Below, one piece after another: positions 31,499-41,857 of a DNA stretch of 64,000 nucleotides (positions within the stretch are counted from its first letter, which is position 1; every line of letters starts with the position of its first letter). The translations under genes and the position numbers were made by a program. Below the pieces are notes generated by a model. It had not been told where the DNA came from. It saw only the letters and a list, made by a program, of their open reading frames with translations, and made no database searches. Location: positions 19,538-83,537 of the forward strand of contig NZ_FMXN01000010.1 of NCBI RefSeq assembly GCF_900104245.1, written 5' to 3'. This DNA is from Pseudidiomarina indica (GTDB lineage: Bacteria; Pseudomonadota; Gammaproteobacteria; Enterobacterales; Alteromonadaceae).

Positions 31499-32446
31499 TT
31501 AACATAAACCAAGTTGACGTTCGATCGCTTCAAATACCTTCTGTGCGATATTTATTTCATATGCGGCCTCAATCTCGCGCACACAAGTCGGGCTGGTCAC
31601 ATTGATTTCAGTAACATGGTTACCAATCACATCTAACCCAACAATGGTCAGGCCGCGGCGTTTTAATTCTGGCCCCACGCGACGTGCTAACTCCCAGTCG
31701 GATTCGCTTAATGGTTGTGGTCGGCCCGTGCCACCGGCAGCAAGGTTACCACGAGTTTCACCTTGGCTAGGAATGCGGGCGAGGGCGTACGGCATGGGTT
31801 CGCCATCGATGATCAAAATACGCTTATCGCCATCAACAATCTCTGGTAAATAGCGCTGCACCATGGTGTATTGAGTGCCATGCTGGGTGAGGGTTTCGAT
31901 AATAACCCCAAGGTTATTCCCACTACTGTCGACGCGAAAAATGGAGGCACCGCCCATTCCGTCTAAGGGTTTTAAAATAATATCTTGATGTTCTTGATGA
32001 AATGCTCGAATCAGTTCTGCTTGGCGCGTGACGATAGTTGGCGGGGTGAGCTCTGGGAACCATGCCGTGTAAAGTTTTTCGTTACAGTCACGAAGGCTTT
32101 GGGGCTTATTGACAACAAGGGCACCACGACGCTCGGCTAAATCGAGCAAGTAAGTGGCATATAAAAACTCATTATCAAATGGCGGATCTTTGCGCATCAG
32201 AATAACGTCGAACTCCCCGAGATTCATGGTTTCGGGTTGCCCCAGGGTGTAAAAGTCTGACGCCTGATCGACGACCTGAACCGTACGTGCCCGGCCCACC
32301 GGTTCACCACCGACCAACGATAGGTCATCTAAGGTGAGGTAATACATTTCGTATTGACGGGCCTGAGCTTCCAGTAAGAGGCGGAAACTTGTATCTTTAT
32401 GTGGCTTTACGGATTCAATGGGATCCATAATCATCGCAAGCTTCAT
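31499..32446 (-). CDS. gshB: Glutathione synthetase
   Basis: ATP-grasp ligase adding glycine to gamma-glutamylcysteine. It has 315 residues, as in E. coli (316). Characteristic segments are MIMDPIESVKPHKDTSF, MRKDPPFD, ILKPLDGMGGASIF and INVTSPTCVREIE. It is 9 nt after rsmE. Confidence 0.97.
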   Translation of the reverse strand: MKLAMIMDPIESVKPHKDTSFRLLLEAQARQYEMYYLTLDDLSLVGGEPVGRARTVQVVDQASDFYTLGQPETMNLGEFDVILMRKDPPFDNEFLYATYLLDLAERRGALVVNKPQSLRDCNEKLYTAWFPELTPPTIVTRQAELIRAFHQEHQDIILKPLDGMGGASIFRVDSSGNNLGVIIETLTQHGTQYTMVQRYLPEIVDGDKRILIIDGEPMPYALARIPSQGETRGNLAAGGTGRPQPLSESDWELARRVGPELKRRGLTIVGLDVIGNHVTEINVTSPTCVREIEAAYEINIAQKVFEAIERQLGLC

Positions 32447-32455
32447 CTGAAGTCC

Positions 32456-33193
32456 TTAGGCTAGGTCGCCAAATTGATATTGAATAACACTCAATGCAGT
32501 TAAGGCTGCGGTTTCTGTTCGTAAAATACGAGGGCCTAGCCGCACCGGTAAAAATTGCTGCTGACTCGCCAACTCAACTTCTTCGTCACTTAAGCCGCCT
32601 TCCGGCCCAATGAGCAGCGTTAATTGGTCAGGACGCTCGGTTAACTGCTGCAGTGGGGTGGGAGCATAGGGGTCTAAGGTTAAGCGGAGGCCTGTTGGCA
32701 GGTCAGAAAACCACTGCGACAGGCTAACCGGCAAATGCACTACTGGCACAACACTTCGTCCACTTTGTTCACACGCTGAAATCACTATTTTTTGCCATTG
32801 TTGCTGTTTTTTCAACAAGCGGTCACCGCTCAACTTCACAGTGCAACGTTCGGTAAACAGCGGGGTGATTTCATGAACGCCCAACTCAACCGACTTTTGT
32901 AACACAAAATCCATTCGCTCGCCCCGGGAAATTCCTTGGGCAAGGTGTACCCGCAGGGGGGATTCCGAGTGATTCGGCGTCGCGCTTAGAATCCGAACGC
33001 TGATATCTCGCTTGGTCACCGCGATGATCTCGGCAGCATAATTCTGCCCATCGCCATTAAATAGCTCAATGGGTTGTCCCACCGAAACGCGTAGCACACG
33101 GCCTAAATGATGAGCAGCCTCAGCATCGAGTGTTAGCTCAAAATCAGGCTCCCAAGGCGCTGAATCGGCTTGATAAATGCGAGGTATACGCAT
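32456..33193 (-). CDS. rsmE: 16S rRNA m3U1498 methyltransferase RsmE
   Basis: SPOUT-fold methyltransferase acting on U1498 in the 30S decoding region. It has 245 residues with an N-terminal PUA-like domain and a C-terminal knot. Signatures are HHLGRVLRV, SRGERMDFVLQKSVELGV, IGPEGGLSDEEV and LGPRILRTETA. It is first in the rsmE-gshB-yqgE-ruvX run and divergent from the M1 aminopeptidase. Confidence 0.96.
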   Translation of the reverse strand: MRIPRIYQADSAPWEPDFELTLDAEAAHHLGRVLRVSVGQPIELFNGDGQNYAAEIIAVTKRDISVRILSATPNHSESPLRVHLAQGISRGERMDFVLQKSVELGVHEITPLFTERCTVKLSGDRLLKKQQQWQKIVISACEQSGRSVVPVVHLPVSLSQWFSDLPTGLRLTLDPYAPTPLQQLTERPDQLTLLIGPEGGLSDEEVELASQQQFLPVRLGPRILRTETAALTALSVIQYQFGDLA

Positions 33194-33330
33194 TATCCCT
33201 GTCCCTCAATTTACGACATTCTGGCACGCATAGTACCATTGGAGGTGATTTTTGGCAGCCTGAAATCATTTGATTTTGTCGCTTATACCAACGATCATGG
33301 CTCTCGCCATACAACGAAGGAGAATGATGT

Positions 33331-35172
33331 ATGTCTTTGCCAAGAATTTTGTCAGCGCTGGGGGCACTCATCGCGTTAGTCATGTTGAACACGCCGGTAC
33401 AGGCCGATGACGCGCACAGTTATGCGCGCATTAAACAAGTGTCTACCCCGCATCTTGAGTTAGAACTTACGGTTGATTTTGATGCCCGTAAATTGCGTGG
33501 GCAGGCAACCTATTCGCTGGCGCGCCACGATAACAGTACGCAATTATATCTAGATACCAATGAGTTGGTGATTCATCGTGCTGAATTGCTAGTGAACGAT
33601 CAGTGGCAGCCGACCAAATACACCATGGGCGATATTCACCCTAGTTTAGGTCGCGAATTAATTATTGATATTGGGCGCAGTGCGGGCCAAGTGCGGATTC
33701 ATTATGAAACGGTGCCTACCGCCAGTGGGTTGCAGTGGTTAACTCCTGAACAGACCGCGGGCAAAGAGCATCCGTTTATGTTTAGCCAATCGCAACCGAT
33801 TCATGCGCGCAGTTGGATTCCGATTCAAGATACGCCAGCCTTACGAATGACGTATCACGCAACCGTTCGTACTCCGCCTGGATTATTAGCGGTGATGAGC
33901 GCCGATAACAGTCTGAGTGACGAACGTCCGGGTGAATATCACTTCAGCATGCCGCAGCCGATTCCAGCCTATTTAATCGCTATTGCAGCGGGTGACTTGG
34001 CTGTACAGGAAATCAGCGAGAACGTTGCCGTGTTCGCCGAGAGCTATATTTTAGAAGCCGCGGCATGGGAATTTGCGGATACCCCTGCCATGATTGCCGC
34101 AACCGAAGCAATGTACGGGCCATATCGCTGGGATCGTTATGATTTGTTGGTGCTGCCGCCTAGTTTCCCATTTGGTGGGATGGAGAACCCGCGCTTATCT
34201 TTTATTACGCCAACCGTGGTATCAGGGGATCGTAGTCTCATTAATTTGATTGCTCATGAGCTTGCTCACAGTTGGTCTGGTAACTTGGTCACTAACGCCA
34301 GCTGGCGTGATTTGTGGATTAACGAAGGGTTCACCAGTTACGTTGAAAATCGCATTATGGAAGCCTTGTTTGGCCGCGATCGAGCGGTAATGGAACAAGC
34401 CTTGGGGTATCAAGACTTGCTGGATGACATGTCACGCTTACCTCCACCAGACACGGTGCTGAATATTGAGTTGGGGCGTCGTCATCCTGATGATGTCTTT
34501 TCGCAAGTGCCTTATGTGAAGGGACAGCTGTTCTTAATGTACCTAGAAGACAAATTTGGCCGCGAAACATTTGATGGGTTTTTACGCCAGTACTTTGCGG
34601 ACTTTGCCTTCCAGAGCATTTCAACCGAGCAATTCAAACAGTATTTGAAACGTGAGTTGCTGGATAAACATCCGCAAACGGTGAGCATGGAAAAAGTTGA
34701 GGAGTGGATTCATCAGCCAGGGTTACCTGAAGATGCACCGCGTCCTACGTCTGATGCGTTTGTGAAAGTGGAACAGCAAATGCAACGTTGGCTCAAAGGT
34801 GGTCAACTCGCGACAGAAGCCTGGACCACTCACGAATGGCTGCATTTTATTAATAACTTGCCGTTGGATATCTCGGCACAAAATATGGCGCGTTTAGACC
34901 AAGAGTTTCAGTTAACGCAAAGCCAGAACAATGAAATTGCTCATGCGTGGTTGAAGTTAGCCATTATTAAAAATTATGAGCCTGCACGAGATCGTTTACA
35001 TGACTATCTGATTGGCATTGGCCGCAATAAGTTAGTGAGCCCGTTATATCGCGAATTAGCGAAAACACCGGCCAACTTAAAATGGGCGCGTGAGGTGTAT
35101 GAGCAAGCGAAAAAAGGCTACCACCCGTTAACGCAAACCGTTGCGGAATCTTTGTTATATGCGAATCAGTAA
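33331..35172 (+). CDS. Exported M1 family aminopeptidase (leukotriene A4 hydrolase-like)
   Basis: Zinc aminopeptidase, 613 residues, with a signal peptide (about 1-25, ending PVQADD), so it is probably periplasmic or secreted. The exopeptidase motif is GGMEN (282-286); zinc is held by H309, H313 (HELAHSWSGN) and E332 (NEGF). A C-terminal helical domain follows, as in LTA4 hydrolase and the cold-active Colwellia aminopeptidase. A GGAG ribosome site precedes the start. The adh gene starts 10 nt later. Confidence 0.92.
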   Translation: MSLPRILSALGALIALVMLNTPVQADDAHSYARIKQVSTPHLELELTVDFDARKLRGQATYSLARHDNSTQLYLDTNELVIHRAELLVNDQWQPTKYTMGDIHPSLGRELIIDIGRSAGQVRIHYETVPTASGLQWLTPEQTAGKEHPFMFSQSQPIHARSWIPIQDTPALRMTYHATVRTPPGLLAVMSADNSLSDERPGEYHFSMPQPIPAYLIAIAAGDLAVQEISENVAVFAESYILEAAAWEFADTPAMIAATEAMYGPYRWDRYDLLVLPPSFPFGGMENPRLSFITPTVVSGDRSLINLIAHELAHSWSGNLVTNASWRDLWINEGFTSYVENRIMEALFGRDRAVMEQALGYQDLLDDMSRLPPPDTVLNIELGRRHPDDVFSQVPYVKGQLFLMYLEDKFGRETFDGFLRQYFADFAFQSISTEQFKQYLKRELLDKHPQTVSMEKVEEWIHQPGLPEDAPRPTSDAFVKVEQQMQRWLKGGQLATEAWTTHEWLHFINNLPLDISAQNMARLDQEFQLTQSQNNEIAHAWLKLAIIKNYEPARDRLHDYLIGIGRNKLVSPLYRELAKTPANLKWAREVYEQAKKGYHPLTQTVAESLLYANQ

Positions 35173-35182
35173 GGAGCAAACA

Positions 35183-36238
35183 ATGACCACAGCAATTGGG
35201 TATGCGGCACCCGCTGCCGATCAGCCGTTAACATATTTCGAATTTCAACGACGGCCACTTACCGCCACCGATGTTGAAATCGAAATTGCCTACTGCGGCG
35301 TTTGTCACTCTGATTTGCATCAAGCTCGAAATGAATGGGGAGGCACAGTTTTTCCGTGTGTACCCGGGCATGAAATTGTTGGTCATGTGATTGCGGTAGG
35401 TGCTCAAGTTCATCAATTTAAGGTGGGAGACACCGTGGGAGTCGGTTGCATGGTCGACTCCTGCCGTACCTGTCCAAGCTGTGAGGCAGGCCAGGAACAG
35501 TATTGTGATAGCGGTTTTGTGGGAACCTACAACGGCGCCGATAAACACTCAGGTGGGGTGACTTATGGGGGCTATTCAAACCGAATTGTGGTGGACCAAG
35601 CGTTTGTGTTACGGGTTGACCCCAGCTTGCCTTTGGCGGGTGTTGCTCCGCTTTTATGTGCGGGTATTACAACTTATTCGCCACTTCGCCATTGGGGCGT
35701 GACCCACGGGCATCGGGTTGGGGTTGTTGGGCTAGGCGGCTTGGGGCACATGGCTTTGAAACTTGCCAAAGCCATGGGAGCCGAAGTGGTGTTGTTTACG
35801 ACCTCGGCCAGCAAACAAGCGGATGCGAAGCGCTTGGGCGCCGATCATGTGGTGATTTCGAGCGATGCTGAACAAATGAAAGCGTGGCGGAACTCTCTGG
35901 ATTTTATCCTCAATACGGTTGCCGCCCCTCATGATCTCGATGCTTATCTCAATTTATTGCGCTTGAATGGCACCATGACGCTGGTGGGTATTCCGGCAGA
36001 AGCACACCCATCACCTTCGGCATATCAGCTGATTGCAAAGCGCCGTAGTTTGGCGGGTTCTCTCATTGGCGGCATTGCGGAAACCCAAGAAATGCTCGAC
36101 TTCTGTGCTCAGCATGGCATTACCGCGGATATTGAAATGATTGCCATGGATGCCATCAATGAAGCGTTTGAGCGCATGCTCAAAAGTGACGTGAAATATC
36201 GCTTTGTAATTGATATGACAACGCTTAAACAGAAATAA
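35183..36238 (+). CDS. Zinc-dependent NAD(P) alcohol dehydrogenase, YahK/cinnamyl-alcohol type
   Basis: Medium-chain dehydrogenase of 351 residues. Catalytic zinc ligands are C41 and the H63-E64 pair; the structural zinc site is C94, C97, C100 and C108; the cofactor fold is GLGGLGHMALKLAK. The closest group is the aldehyde reductase YahK/AdhA family, which reduces many aldehydes with NADPH. The natural substrate cannot be read from sequence. The ATG at 35183 follows AAGGAG. Confidence 0.88.
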   Translation: MTTAIGYAAPAADQPLTYFEFQRRPLTATDVEIEIAYCGVCHSDLHQARNEWGGTVFPCVPGHEIVGHVIAVGAQVHQFKVGDTVGVGCMVDSCRTCPSCEAGQEQYCDSGFVGTYNGADKHSGGVTYGGYSNRIVVDQAFVLRVDPSLPLAGVAPLLCAGITTYSPLRHWGVTHGHRVGVVGLGGLGHMALKLAKAMGAEVVLFTTSASKQADAKRLGADHVVISSDAEQMKAWRNSLDFILNTVAAPHDLDAYLNLLRLNGTMTLVGIPAEAHPSPSAYQLIAKRRSLAGSLIGGIAETQEMLDFCAQHGITADIEMIAMDAINEAFERMLKSDVKYRFVIDMTTLKQK

Positions 36239-36254
36239 AGACTTTTAGACGTCT
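36239..36254 (+). promoter_or_regulatory. Tandem MetJ boxes upstream of metK
   Basis: AGACGTCT (36247-36254) is the exact 8-bp MetJ consensus. The preceding octamer AGACTTTT (36239-36246) matches 6 of 8, giving the minimal two-box operator. It begins right after the adh stop codon and lies about 90 nt before metK, a gene repressed by MetJ-SAM in enterobacteria. Confidence 0.65.
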
Positions 36255-36262
36255 AAATGTAG

Positions 36263-36304
36263 AAAAGTGAGCATGGTTCAGTTAAACTATGCTCACTTTT
36301 TTTA
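36263..36304 (+). terminator. Rho-independent terminator between adh and metK
   Basis: A 12-bp perfect stem, AAAAGTGAGCAT (36263-36274) with ATGCTCACTTTT (36289-36300), is followed by a T-tract. It lies downstream of the MetJ boxes, so it may end adh transcription or, if metK starts upstream of it, act as a leader attenuator. Confidence 0.8.
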
Positions 36305-36345
36305 TGAAATTCCGTTCATGACGTTCCTACATGAGACTGTAAAGT

Positions 36346-37494
36346 ATGGCACAGCACCTTTTTACTTCTGAATCGGTTTCAGAAGGTCATCCCGATAAAA
36401 TAGCCGACCAAATTTCTGACGCTGTTCTTGATGCCATTTTGGCGCAAGATCCACGCGCTCGTGTTGCCTGTGAAACCTATGTCAAAACGGGCATGGTTTT
36501 AGTGGGTGGCGAAATCAACACCAATGCTTGGGTTGATATTGAAGAAATCACCCGCAACACCGTCCGCAATATTGGTTACATCCACTCTGACATGGGGTTT
36601 GATGCAAACTCTTGTGCGGTGCTGAATGCCATCGGGAAGCAATCGCCTGATATTAACCAAGGGGTGGATCGCGAACGGCCGGAAGATCAAGGGGCAGGTG
36701 ACCAAGGCTTAATGTTTGGTTATGCGACAAACGAAACCGAAGTGTTAATGCCAGCGCCAGTAACCTATGCGCATCGACTGATGCAGCGTCAAGCGGAAGT
36801 TCGCAAGGAAGGGATTTTGCCGTGGTTGCGTCCTGATGCAAAATCACAGCTGACCTTTATTTATGAAAATGGCCGTCCGGTTGGCATTGATACGGTGGTG
36901 TTATCAACGCAACACCATGAAGATGTGTCGCAACAGGAATTGCGTGAAGCAGTGATCGAAACCATTCTGAAGCCGGTATTACCAGCCGCTTGGTTCCCAA
37001 CCAAACAGGAACGGATTTTTATTAACCCAACCGGTAAGTTTGTGATTGGTGGCCCCATGGGTGACTGTGGTTTAACTGGCCGCAAAATTATTGTGGACAC
37101 CTACGGCGGTATGGCGCGCCATGGGGGTGGGGCATTCTCAGGAAAAGACCCATCAAAAGTGGATCGCAGCGCTGCTTATGCAGCCCGTTATGTGGCGAAA
37201 AACTTGGTAGCAGCTGGGCTGGCTGAGCGGGTCGAAATTCAAATCTCCTACGCGATTGGGGTGGCTGAACCGACGTCCATCAGTATTGAAACATTTGGCA
37301 CCAGCACCCATAGCGATGAAAAATTAATCGCCTTAGTGCGTCAGCATTTTGATTTGCGTCCTTATGGCCTCATCAAGATGTTAGACCTTGAGCGCCCAAT
37401 CTATTTACCAACGGCGGCGTATGGCCACTTTGGTCGTGACGAGTTCCCGTGGGAGCGAACCGACAAAGTCGAGGCATTGCTAGCAAGTATCTAA
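36346..37494 (+). CDS. metK: S-adenosylmethionine synthetase
   Basis: Makes SAM from methionine and ATP. It has 382 residues with [23 protein letters not shown] at the N-terminus in two adjoining stretches, the ATP loop [12 protein letters not shown] and the P-loop GGGAFSGKD. Length matches E. coli (384). Tandem MetJ boxes lie upstream, so repression by MetJ with SAM is expected. It is followed by tkt as in several marine gammaproteobacteria. Confidence 0.97.
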   Translation: MAQHLFTSESVSEGHPDKIADQISDAVLDAILAQDPRARVACETYVKTGMVLVGGEINTNAWVDIEEITRNTVRNIGYIHSDMGFDANSCAVLNAIGKQSPDINQGVDRERPEDQGAGDQGLMFGYATNETEVLMPAPVTYAHRLMQRQAEVRKEGILPWLRPDAKSQLTFIYENGRPVGIDTVVLSTQHHEDVSQQELREAVIETILKPVLPAAWFPTKQERIFINPTGKFVIGGPMGDCGLTGRKIIVDTYGGMARHGGGAFSGKDPSKVDRSAAYAARYVAKNLVAAGLAERVEIQISYAIGVAEPTSISIETFGTSTHSDEKLIALVRQHFDLRPYGLIKMLDLERPIYLPTAAYGHFGRDEFPWERTDKVEALLASI

Positions 37495-37506
37495 GTTTGC
37501 GTCAAC

Positions 37507-37569
37507 GCCCCGAAATGTGGAGAATACGCGCACCATTTGTGCAATTTTTCATTCGTTCAACTTCGGGGC
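37507..37569 (+). promoter_or_regulatory. Long-range inverted repeat in the tkt leader
   Basis: GCCCCGAA (37507-37514) and TTCGGGGC (37562-37569) are perfect 8-bp partners. The right arm holds the GGGG run 5 nt before the tkt ATG, so pairing would mask the ribosome site. A smaller GCAC/GTGC hairpin (37530-37542) followed by T-rich sequence lies between them. Confidence 0.4.
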
Positions 37570-37574
37570 TTGTC

Positions 37575-39587
37575 ATGACTACAGCAGTAACAGATCGGAA
37601 ACACCTAGCCAACGCAATTCGTGCGCTTAGCATGGATGCCGTTCAGCAGGCAAATTCAGGGCATCCGGGAGCACCCATGGGCATGGCAGATATTGCTGAA
37701 GTCCTATGGCGTGATTTCTTAAAGCACAATCCGCATAACCCGCAATGGCCCGACCGTGACCGTTTCGTCTTATCCAACGGGCATGGTTCCATGCTGATTT
37801 ATTCGTTACTGCATTTAACGGGCTATGAGTTATCCATGGATGACTTGCGACAGTTCCGTCAATTGCACTCCAAAACCCCCGGCCATCCAGAATATGGTTA
37901 CGCGCCCGGCATTGAAACAACCACGGGCCCTCTTGGTCAGGGAATTACCAATGCGGTTGGAATGGCGCTCGCAGAAAAAGTCTTGGCAGCTCAGTTTAAC
38001 CGTCCTGGTCATGACATTGTTGATCACTACACTTATACCTTTTTGGGTGATGGCTGTTTGATGGAAGGCATCTCCCATGAAGCCTGTTCGTTAGCGGGCA
38101 CGCTTGGCTTGGGGAAACTCATCGCATTCTACGATGACAATGGCATTTCGATTGACGGAGATGTAGAAGGCTGGTTCACGGATAACACCGTGCAACGCTT
38201 TGAAGCTTACCGCTGGCATGTGATTGATCAAGTGGACGGGCATGATGCCGCTGCAGTGAAAGCTGCCATTGAAGCCGCGCAAGCCGTCACCGATCGGCCA
38301 ACCTTGATTGTTTGTAAAACCATCATTGGATTTGGCTCACCGAATAAGCAAGGTTCAGAAAGTTGTCACGGCGCCCCGTTAGGCATTGATGAAATTGCGG
38401 CGGCCCGTGAACAGCTAGGTTGGCATTATCCGCCTTTCGAAATTCCAGACGATGTGTATGCTGCTTGGTCAGCGGTGGAGCAAGGTGCTGCTGCAGAAGC
38501 TGATTGGCAACAACGTTTTGCCGCCTACGCCCAAGCTTACCCAGAATTAGCTGCTGAATTCACGCGCCGCATGGCCGGAGAATTACCGGCAGATTTCGCC
38601 CAGCAGGCCGACGCTTATATCGCGCAATTACAAGCAGAACCAGCCGCTATTGCAAGCCGTAAAGCATCACAGAATGCCTTGAATGCTTATGGTCCGTTAC
38701 TCCCTGAATTGCTGGGTGGGTCGGCGGACTTAGCTGGCTCAAACTTAACCTTGTGGTCAGGCTCGCAAGGAATTTCTGCCACAGATGCTAGTGGCAATTA
38801 TATTTATTACGGGGTCCGAGAATTCGGAATGTCAGCCATCATGAATGGTATTGCACTGCATGGCGGATTTACGCCCTATGGCGCGACCTTCTTAATGTTC
38901 ATGGAATACGCACGCAATGCGGTTCGCATGGCTGCGCTGATGAAACAACAGAGCATTTTTGTCTACACCCATGATTCCATTGGGCTTGGCGAAGATGGCC
39001 CAACCCACCAGCCGATTGAACAGTTGGCGAGCTTACGCATGACTCCACAGTTGAGCACTTGGCGCCCCTGTGACCAAGTTGAATCTGCGGTGGCGTGGAA
39101 ATATGCGTTAATGCATAAAGACGGCCCAACGGCATTGATATTTAGTCGGCAGAACCTCGCTCAACAGGAACGTACTCCGGAACAAGTGAAAGCCATTGAA
39201 CGGGGCGGCTATATTTTATTCGACAGTACGGAACAACCTGACGTCATCTTGATTGCAACAGGCTCTGAAGTAGCCTTGGCAATGACTGCAGCGAAGCGCA
39301 TTGCAGGGGATGGCGTTGCCGTTCGTGTGGTGTCCATGCCATCGACGGACGTGTTTGAACAACAAGAGCCAGCTTATCGCGAGCAGGTGTTACCAGCACA
39401 GGTAACAAAACGTATCGCAATTGAAGCGAGCATTGCCGATTATTGGTACAAGTATGTTGGCTTAAACGGCCGCATTATTGGCATGAGGACCTTCGGTGAA
39501 TCCGCACCGGCAGAGCAGTTGTTTGAGCACTTTGGCTTTACCGTAGAGCAGGTGATTGCGACTGCCAAGGAGCTATTAGCCGAATGA
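37575..39587 (+). CDS. tkt: Transketolase
   Basis: Thiamine diphosphate enzyme moving two-carbon units in the pentose phosphate and, with Epd, vitamin B6 precursor supply. It has 670 residues from MTTAVTD, which agrees with E. coli TktA (663). Motifs are [14 protein letters not shown], the ThDP fold [13 protein letters not shown] and [16 protein letters not shown]. An upstream in-frame start inside metK is rejected. It overlaps epd by 4 nt. Confidence 0.96.
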   Translation: MTTAVTDRKHLANAIRALSMDAVQQANSGHPGAPMGMADIAEVLWRDFLKHNPHNPQWPDRDRFVLSNGHGSMLIYSLLHLTGYELSMDDLRQFRQLHSKTPGHPEYGYAPGIETTTGPLGQGITNAVGMALAEKVLAAQFNRPGHDIVDHYTYTFLGDGCLMEGISHEACSLAGTLGLGKLIAFYDDNGISIDGDVEGWFTDNTVQRFEAYRWHVIDQVDGHDAAAVKAAIEAAQAVTDRPTLIVCKTIIGFGSPNKQGSESCHGAPLGIDEIAAAREQLGWHYPPFEIPDDVYAAWSAVEQGAAAEADWQQRFAAYAQAYPELAAEFTRRMAGELPADFAQQADAYIAQLQAEPAAIASRKASQNALNAYGPLLPELLGGSADLAGSNLTLWSGSQGISATDASGNYIYYGVREFGMSAIMNGIALHGGFTPYGATFLMFMEYARNAVRMAALMKQQSIFVYTHDSIGLGEDGPTHQPIEQLASLRMTPQLSTWRPCDQVESAVAWKYALMHKDGPTALIFSRQNLAQQERTPEQVKAIERGGYILFDSTEQPDVILIATGSEVALAMTAAKRIAGDGVAVRVVSMPSTDVFEQQEPAYREQVLPAQVTKRIAIEASIADYWYKYVGLNGRIIGMRTFGESAPAEQLFEHFGFTVEQVIATAKELLAE

Positions 39588-40618
39588 GTGACGCACCAGC
39601 AAGAATTGCACTCAACGGTTTTGGTCGCATCGGCCGTAGCGTGCTCCGAGCCTTGTACGAACGGGGTTATCGAGACCGCATCCAAGTGGTAGCCATCAAC
39701 GAGTTAGCACCGGTTGATGCGATGGCACATTTGCTTAAATATGATACGAGCCATGGCCGTTTCCAGAGCTCGGTGGTCGTTAGAGATGCACACCACCTTG
39801 AGGTGGCTGGGGATGTGATTGCCGTCTCAGCAGAGCAGCAATTACCGAACTTACCTTGGCAAGGGAAAAACATTGACTTGGTGTTGGATTGTACTGGCGT
39901 TTATGGCACCCCAGAAGATGGTCAAGCGTATGCCGAGCAAGGTTTACCGCGTGTGCTATTCTCACAACCGGGCCGAGCAGATTTAGATTTTACGGCGATT
40001 TTCGGGGTGAATACGGAGGAGTTGCGCGCGGAGCACCGTTGGGTCTCCAATGGCTCCTGTACCACCAACTGTATTGTGCCGGTCATTAAAGTGTTGGATG
40101 ACGCGTTTGGCATCGACAGTGGTGCGATTACGACCATTCATGCCGCCATGCATGATCAGCAAGTGATTGATGCTTATCATACAGATCCGCGTTTAGCACG
40201 CGCCGCTGGGCGCTCAATTATCCCAGTGGATACCCGTTTGGCGCGCGGAATTGAGCGCATTTTGCCAAAGTTTGCGGGGCGTTTTGAAGCGATCCAAGTG
40301 CGGGTGCCGACCACGAACGTAACGGCAATGGACTTGAGCGTGACGGTGAATACCCCAGTGACTGTTGAGCAAATTAATGCGACCTTGGCTGCCGCAGCTC
40401 GAGGGCAATTAGCACCGATATTGGGCTTTGTTGATGAGCCTTTGGTCTCAATTGATTTTAACCATGATCCGCGTTCAAGCATTGTCGATGGAACACAAAC
40501 TCGGGTGGCTGACAAGCGCCTCGTGAAAGTGTTGTGTTGGTGTGATAACGAATGGGGATTTGCAAATCGAATGTTGGATACCGCGCAAGTCATGCTGACG
40601 CGGGCAGGTCATATTTAA
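39584..40618 (+). CDS. epd: Erythrose-4-phosphate dehydrogenase
   Basis: GAPDH-family enzyme oxidising erythrose-4-phosphate to 4-phosphoerythronate, the first step of PLP synthesis. It has 344 residues. Catalytic Cys159 lies in SCTTNC. The segments [27 protein letters not shown] and [14 protein letters not shown] follow E. coli Epd rather than GapA, and its place between tkt and pgk is that of epd. The start overlaps the tkt stop as ATGA. Confidence 0.92.
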   Translation: MSDAPARIALNGFGRIGRSVLRALYERGYRDRIQVVAINELAPVDAMAHLLKYDTSHGRFQSSVVVRDAHHLEVAGDVIAVSAEQQLPNLPWQGKNIDLVLDCTGVYGTPEDGQAYAEQGLPRVLFSQPGRADLDFTAIFGVNTEELRAEHRWVSNGSCTTNCIVPVIKVLDDAFGIDSGAITTIHAAMHDQQVIDAYHTDPRLARAAGRSIIPVDTRLARGIERILPKFAGRFEAIQVRVPTTNVTAMDLSVTVNTPVTVEQINATLAAAARGQLAPILGFVDEPLVSIDFNHDPRSSIVDGTQTRVADKRLVKVLCWCDNEWGFANRMLDTAQVMLTRAGHI

Positions 40619-40635
40619 ATGGATGAGGCGATTAT

Positions 40636-41820
40636 ATGTCAGCTGTAATTACGATGTCAGAGTTAGATCTCGATGGATTGCGAGTTCTGATTCGTGAGGA
40701 TTTAAACGTTCCAATTCGTGATGGAAAAGTTACGTCAGATGCGCGCATTCGTGCGGCGATCCCAACCATTGAAGCAGCGCTTGAAGCTGGGGCGAAGGTG
40801 ATGGTGATGTCACATTTAGGTCGTCCGGAAGAAGGGGTCTACGATGCTGAGTTTTCATTGCAACCAGTGGTTGATTACCTGAACGAAGCATTGTCAGTGC
40901 CGGTGCGTTTGGTCACGGATTATTTAGACGGCGTGGACGTGAACACCAATGAAGTCGTGGTATTTGAAAACGTCCGCTTTAACGTCGGTGAAAAGAAAAA
41001 TGATGATAAGCTGTCACAGCAACTAGCAGCATTGTGCGACGTGTTTGTGATGGATGCGTTCGGGACTGCGCATCGCGCGCAGGCTTCGACGCATGGTGTT
41101 GCTAAGTATGCTGATGTCGCATGTGCAGGACCGCTGTTGGCGGCTGAATTGGAAGCGTTAGGGAAGGCCTTAGAAAATCCAGCGCGTCCATTAGTAGCAA
41201 TTGTGGGGGGGTCGAAAGTATCGACTAAGCTCACAGTGTTGGAGTCACTGTCGCAAGTGGTGGACCAACTCATCGTGGGAGGTGGCATTGCCAACACCTT
41301 CATTGCTGCCGCTGGCCACGAAGTGGGGCAGTCGCTTTATGAACCAGATTTAATGGATGAAGCCAAGCGTCTCGTTGCCGCAGCAGAAGCAAAAGGTGGC
41401 TCGATTCCAGTTCCGACAGACGTTGTCACTGGTAAAGAGTTTAGTGCCGACGCTCAAGCAGAGACCAAATCAGTCGCAGCAATCGCCGCGGATGATATGG
41501 TGTTTGATATTGGTCCAGTCACCGCAGATAATTTAGCTAAATTATTAGCAAAAGCGGGCACTATTGTTTGGAATGGCCCGGTGGGTGTGTTTGAATTTGA
41601 TCAGTTTGGTGCGGGAACCCAAGCCATTGCGACTGCCATTGCAAATAGCTCAGCATTTTCAATTGCAGGGGGTGGCGATACATTAGCGGCAATTGATAAG
41701 TACGGAATCGCTGATAAAATCAGCTATATTTCAACCGGTGGTGGCGCCTTTTTAGAATTCTTAGAAGGAAAAAAACTGCCTGCTGTCGCGATTTTGGAAG
41801 AACGCGCATTAAATGGCTAA
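40636..41820 (+). CDS. pgk: Phosphoglycerate kinase
   Basis: Glycolytic kinase making ATP from 1,3-bisphosphoglycerate. It has 394 residues with [30 protein letters not shown] and the C-terminal nucleotide site [10 protein letters not shown]. It is 17 nt after epd and 37 nt before fba in the conserved tkt-epd-pgk-fba cluster. A GAGG ribosome site precedes the ATG. Confidence 0.97.
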   Translation: MSAVITMSELDLDGLRVLIREDLNVPIRDGKVTSDARIRAAIPTIEAALEAGAKVMVMSHLGRPEEGVYDAEFSLQPVVDYLNEALSVPVRLVTDYLDGVDVNTNEVVVFENVRFNVGEKKNDDKLSQQLAALCDVFVMDAFGTAHRAQASTHGVAKYADVACAGPLLAAELEALGKALENPARPLVAIVGGSKVSTKLTVLESLSQVVDQLIVGGGIANTFIAAAGHEVGQSLYEPDLMDEAKRLVAAAEAKGGSIPVPTDVVTGKEFSADAQAETKSVAAIAADDMVFDIGPVTADNLAKLLAKAGTIVWNGPVGVFEFDQFGAGTQAIATAIANSSAFSIAGGGDTLAAIDKYGIADKISYISTGGGAFLEFLEGKKLPAVAILEERALNG

Positions 41821-41857
41821 ACGCCAACCTTAATAGGACATTTAGGAGTAAAACAAC

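Noticed and set aside
36241..36345. SAM riboswitch before metK
   Set aside because: The leader shows only one simple hairpin and no conserved SAM aptamer core; a MetJ operator explains control better.
39584..40618. Glyceraldehyde-3-phosphate dehydrogenase (gapA/gapB)
   Set aside because: Epd-specific segments and the tkt-epd-pgk-fba order favour erythrose-4-phosphate dehydrogenase.
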